DNA of 32,091 bases from JAGLQA01 sp023135565. GTDB taxonomy: Bacteria; Acidobacteriota; Aminicenantia; UBA2199. Shown here piece by piece: positions 30,522-32,091 of this stretch. The stretch is from NCBI GenBank assembly GCA_030639305.1, contig DAOWCY010000066.1, forward strand, positions 1 to 32,091, read 5' to 3'. The position numbers and the translations under genes are program-made. Under the pieces are notes generated by a model. That model had not been told where the DNA came from. It made no database searches and saw nothing but the letters and a program-made list of their open reading frames with translations. Within the stretch, counting starts at the first letter, position 1. The number at the start of each line of letters is the position of its first letter.

Positions 30522-31652
30522 TCAGGATCGAACTATGCTCAGTTCCAATTTATCCAAAACGAGATTGATATCTGTTGCATAGGACCAATTCTCCTGCCTT
30601 TTATCATGGCGAAACCTTTCATAGTCACCTCCCCATAATATCGCTAAAGGTTGGTAATTGCCGTCGGCGGTAACGATGAGTTTTCCACTATCTCCTGGAT
30701 CGCTAAACTCGTCGTCCTCTGTTCCGATAATAAGGTAATCGATGCTTTCTTCGAGGGTTGGCGTCATCTGATATGCAAAGGCAAAAATCTTTCCTTCCTG
30801 GTAAGACCGCATTTGCCCCACACCAATCACTTTCTTTCCAATCGGTTCCATTGTATTTAGATCGAGTTTAAAAGGCGGGCCTAAAGGCTGCATTTGAATT
30901 TGATTGTTTTTATCTAAAATAGGCAAGCGCAAATCGATATCATTTTTAATATTTATCTTGTTGTACAATTCGACAAAACCCGCATCAACTTGAAATGTAC
31001 CCTTTGAGCTTTTCAATATGGCGGGGAAACGATCTTGTTCAAGAATCGTTCCCAGGTTGGACTTCACTATTCCCAGGAGCTTTCCATCATTTTCTGGGAA
31101 TCTAATTTCATTTTCTTCAAATATCCCCACATGTTTATTGGTGATAAATCCAAAACATCCTGTTTTGTTCATTGCGAAACAGGCTAATGTTCCTGAAATA
31201 TTATTCCAGTACTCATCGTAAAAAGCAAGTCTTGAACCCGGACTAATTTTGTCCGAGTTGCCTCGAAGCCTATCTAAAAGACTATATTTCGCTTCATGAT
31301 TCAAATCACGCAATCCATGAAGGTAAGGCGCTTCTATAATTGCCGGACTGCCGTTTGTGTCGATATTCAACACCCTTGCGGATTTGTCGGGATCAAACGA
31401 CACAGCGGAACAATCGATTACATCGGTAGGGCAATATATATCATGTGGGATTTCTAATCGTTTGGGAATCTTTTTTTCATTAGGCAGCCATTTCTCCTTA
31501 ATTTTCCTGGGAACAAAGACAAGAATTGCCGGTTTCCCTGTCTCATTTTTTCTTCCTAATGCAGTTCCCTTAATTCCTTGAATTTTATCGATTTTTTTCC
31601 GGTTTTCTTCTCGTATTTTTAGTAAATCTTTTAAACTTCTCGCTCCTCTCAT
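30522..31652 (-). CDS. Trypsin-fold serine peptidase-like protein (Nal1-type)
   Basis: A 376-residue protein. The chymotrypsin-fold triad can be assigned: His174 (FGFITNKHVG), Asp223 (FQVDAGFVELY) and Ser322 (DPGDSGKLI), with GDSG typical of the family. The first ~140 residues form a basic, family-specific domain (KIQGIKGTALGRKNE, LVFVPRKI, then DRLRGNSDKISPGSRLAF), as in bacterial and plant NAL1-like proteases. There is no signal peptide, so it is intracellular. Proteins of this type are often encoded with small partner proteins in conflict or regulatory loci. Here the upstream small ORF overlaps by ATGA. AAGGAG precedes the ATG. Activity is likely but the target is unknown. Confidence 0.75.
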   Translation of the reverse strand: MRGARSLKDLLKIREENRKKIDKIQGIKGTALGRKNETGKPAILVFVPRKIKEKWLPNEKKIPKRLEIPHDIYCPTDVIDCSAVSFDPDKSARVLNIDTNGSPAIIEAPYLHGLRDLNHEAKYSLLDRLRGNSDKISPGSRLAFYDEYWNNISGTLACFAMNKTGCFGFITNKHVGIFEENEIRFPENDGKLLGIVKSNLGTILEQDRFPAILKSSKGTFQVDAGFVELYNKINIKNDIDLRLPILDKNNQIQMQPLGPPFKLDLNTMEPIGKKVIGVGQMRSYQEGKIFAFAYQMTPTLEESIDYLIIGTEDDEFSDPGDSGKLIVTADGNYQPLAILWGGDYERFRHDKRQENWSYATDINLVLDKLELSIVRS

Positions 31653-31930
31653 AATTGGCTCCTTATATCGAGTAAGGGTAGTTCCGAAGCAGCTAACTTA
31701 ATTCCGCCGGTTCCGATAAGTTCTAATTCTACCGGTGATGAGAAAACTTCCGCTGCCCATTTCATGTCCCATTCTTCAATAGGTATGCCCACCCATTCCC
31801 CGGTTCTATGTTGTCCTCTAAATTTCTTTAACAGGAAACCGCTGACAAATTTCTGGAAACTTTCTCCAACAAAAAAACTATCGAAACCTCGACCTTTAAT
31901 TCGAATTTCTTGAATAAAAACTTCGCCCAA
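31649..31930 (-). CDS. Small protein upstream of the protease, probably missing its true start
   Basis: A 93-codon frame ending in ATGA overlap with the protease gene. It has no ATG or GTG near its 5' end; TTG at 31930 is the only plausible start and lacks a ribosome binding site. The frame is open back only to a TAA about 24 bases earlier. The product has DSFFVGESFQKFVSGFLLKK, GEWVGIPIEEWDMKWAAEVF and PVELELIGTGGIKLAASELP. I do not recognise the family; by position it could be a partner of the protease. The 5' end may have been cut off by an insertion (see 31950-31982). Confidence 0.5.
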   Translation of the reverse strand: MGEVFIQEIRIKGRGFDSFFVGESFQKFVSGFLLKKFRGQHRTGEWVGIPIEEWDMKWAAEVFSSPVELELIGTGGIKLAASELPLLDIRSQL

Positions 31931-31949
31931 ATTAGGGGATATATGGGCG

Positions 31950-31982
31950 CCTTAAAGTGGACCCCTTTGTCAAGACAGAAAT
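31950..31982. mobile_element. Possible insertion-sequence end
   Basis: CTTAAAGTGGACCCCTTTGT then CAAGACAG resembles the terminal sequences of IS3-type elements by impression only. It lies exactly where the small protein's frame loses its start. No transposase is inside the window; the element would extend to the right, past the window end. Bases 31983-32091 are AT-rich with no gene I can support. Confidence 0.2.
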
Positions 31983-32091
31983 TAACTAAAGTTAAGCTTC
32001 TTATGCCTATATAATAATAAATAGGGGGGCGGTATTTTGTGGAAAACTTTACAATAACCGCATCCCTATTAGCTCTTCGGCCTGTTTTCAC

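Noticed and set aside
31828..32091. 87-codon minus-strand frame at the window end
   Set aside because: It overlaps the small protein gene out of frame and has no signature; an IS fragment or chance frame is more likely.
1..32091. CRISPR arrays, tRNA or rRNA genes
   Set aside because: No regularly spaced direct repeats with unique spacers, no cloverleaf and no rRNA-like stretch were seen by reading; a covariance-model scan would be the decisive test.

Overview
The window reads like one contig piece from a Gram-negative, probably anaerobic, uncultured-type bacterium. An outer-membrane barrel protein with a signal peptide, three radical SAM proteins, adenosylcobalamin-type mutase subunits, Roadblock/V4R signalling proteins and families of short GC-rich intergenic repeats all fit a lineage such as Aminicenantota/Acidobacteriota-like bacteria. 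That placement is inference from gene style only; no rRNA, tRNA or phylogenetic marker apart from HtpG is present.

Layout. 1-3120: a HEAT-type repeat protein and a secreted M20 peptidase, bracketed by GC-rich repeats and a 103-bp-period tandem duplication. 3121-3840: a TorF-like outer-membrane protein. 4163-7844: a signalling module made of a V4R protein and two Roadblock/LC7 proteins on the minus strand, divergent from a response regulator (receiver + DUF4388-like + Roadblock-like) and a stand-alone copy of its C-terminal domain. 8093-27738: about 20 kb, almost all on the minus strand, that looks like a biosynthetic locus. It holds an O-methyltransferase, three B12-binding-type radical SAM proteins, a FAD oxidoreductase, two FabH-like ketosynthases, an SDR, a glutamate-mutase-like small subunit (MutS), two glutamate-mutase-like large subunits (MutE), a VOC protein, an NTF2-like protein and four paralogous STAS/SpoIIAA-like small proteins. 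28271-30301: htpG. 30522-31930: a trypsin-fold protease with GDSG and a small partner ORF, next to a possible insertion-sequence scar.

How the genes may work together. The 20-kb locus seems to have arisen by duplication of a block of ketosynthase, VOC, (variable gene) and MutE, plus radical SAM. Copy 1 (13109-17252) keeps MutS and an SDR, but its VOC gene is reduced to an in-frame 58-codon relic. Copy 2 (24096-27738) keeps VOC and has an NTF2-like gene, but lacks MutS. Both copies start from near-identical promoters. Nearly all recognisable promoters in the window share a 17-bp spacer, and most carry an extended -10 (TGn).

The most notable point is that both MutE proteins align without gaps to the first ~180 residues of clostridial glutamate mutase E, yet have lost most of its glutamate-binding residues (R66S, R149L, E171S, Y177S/A). 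R100 and Y181 are kept, as is the adenosine-contacting region (K326 to R, E330 kept). I infer a cobalamin-dependent carbon-skeleton mutase acting on a substrate other than glutamate, inside an apparently undescribed pathway with FabH-like and radical SAM enzymes. Residue comparisons use my memory of the Clostridium cochlearium enzyme; no search was run.
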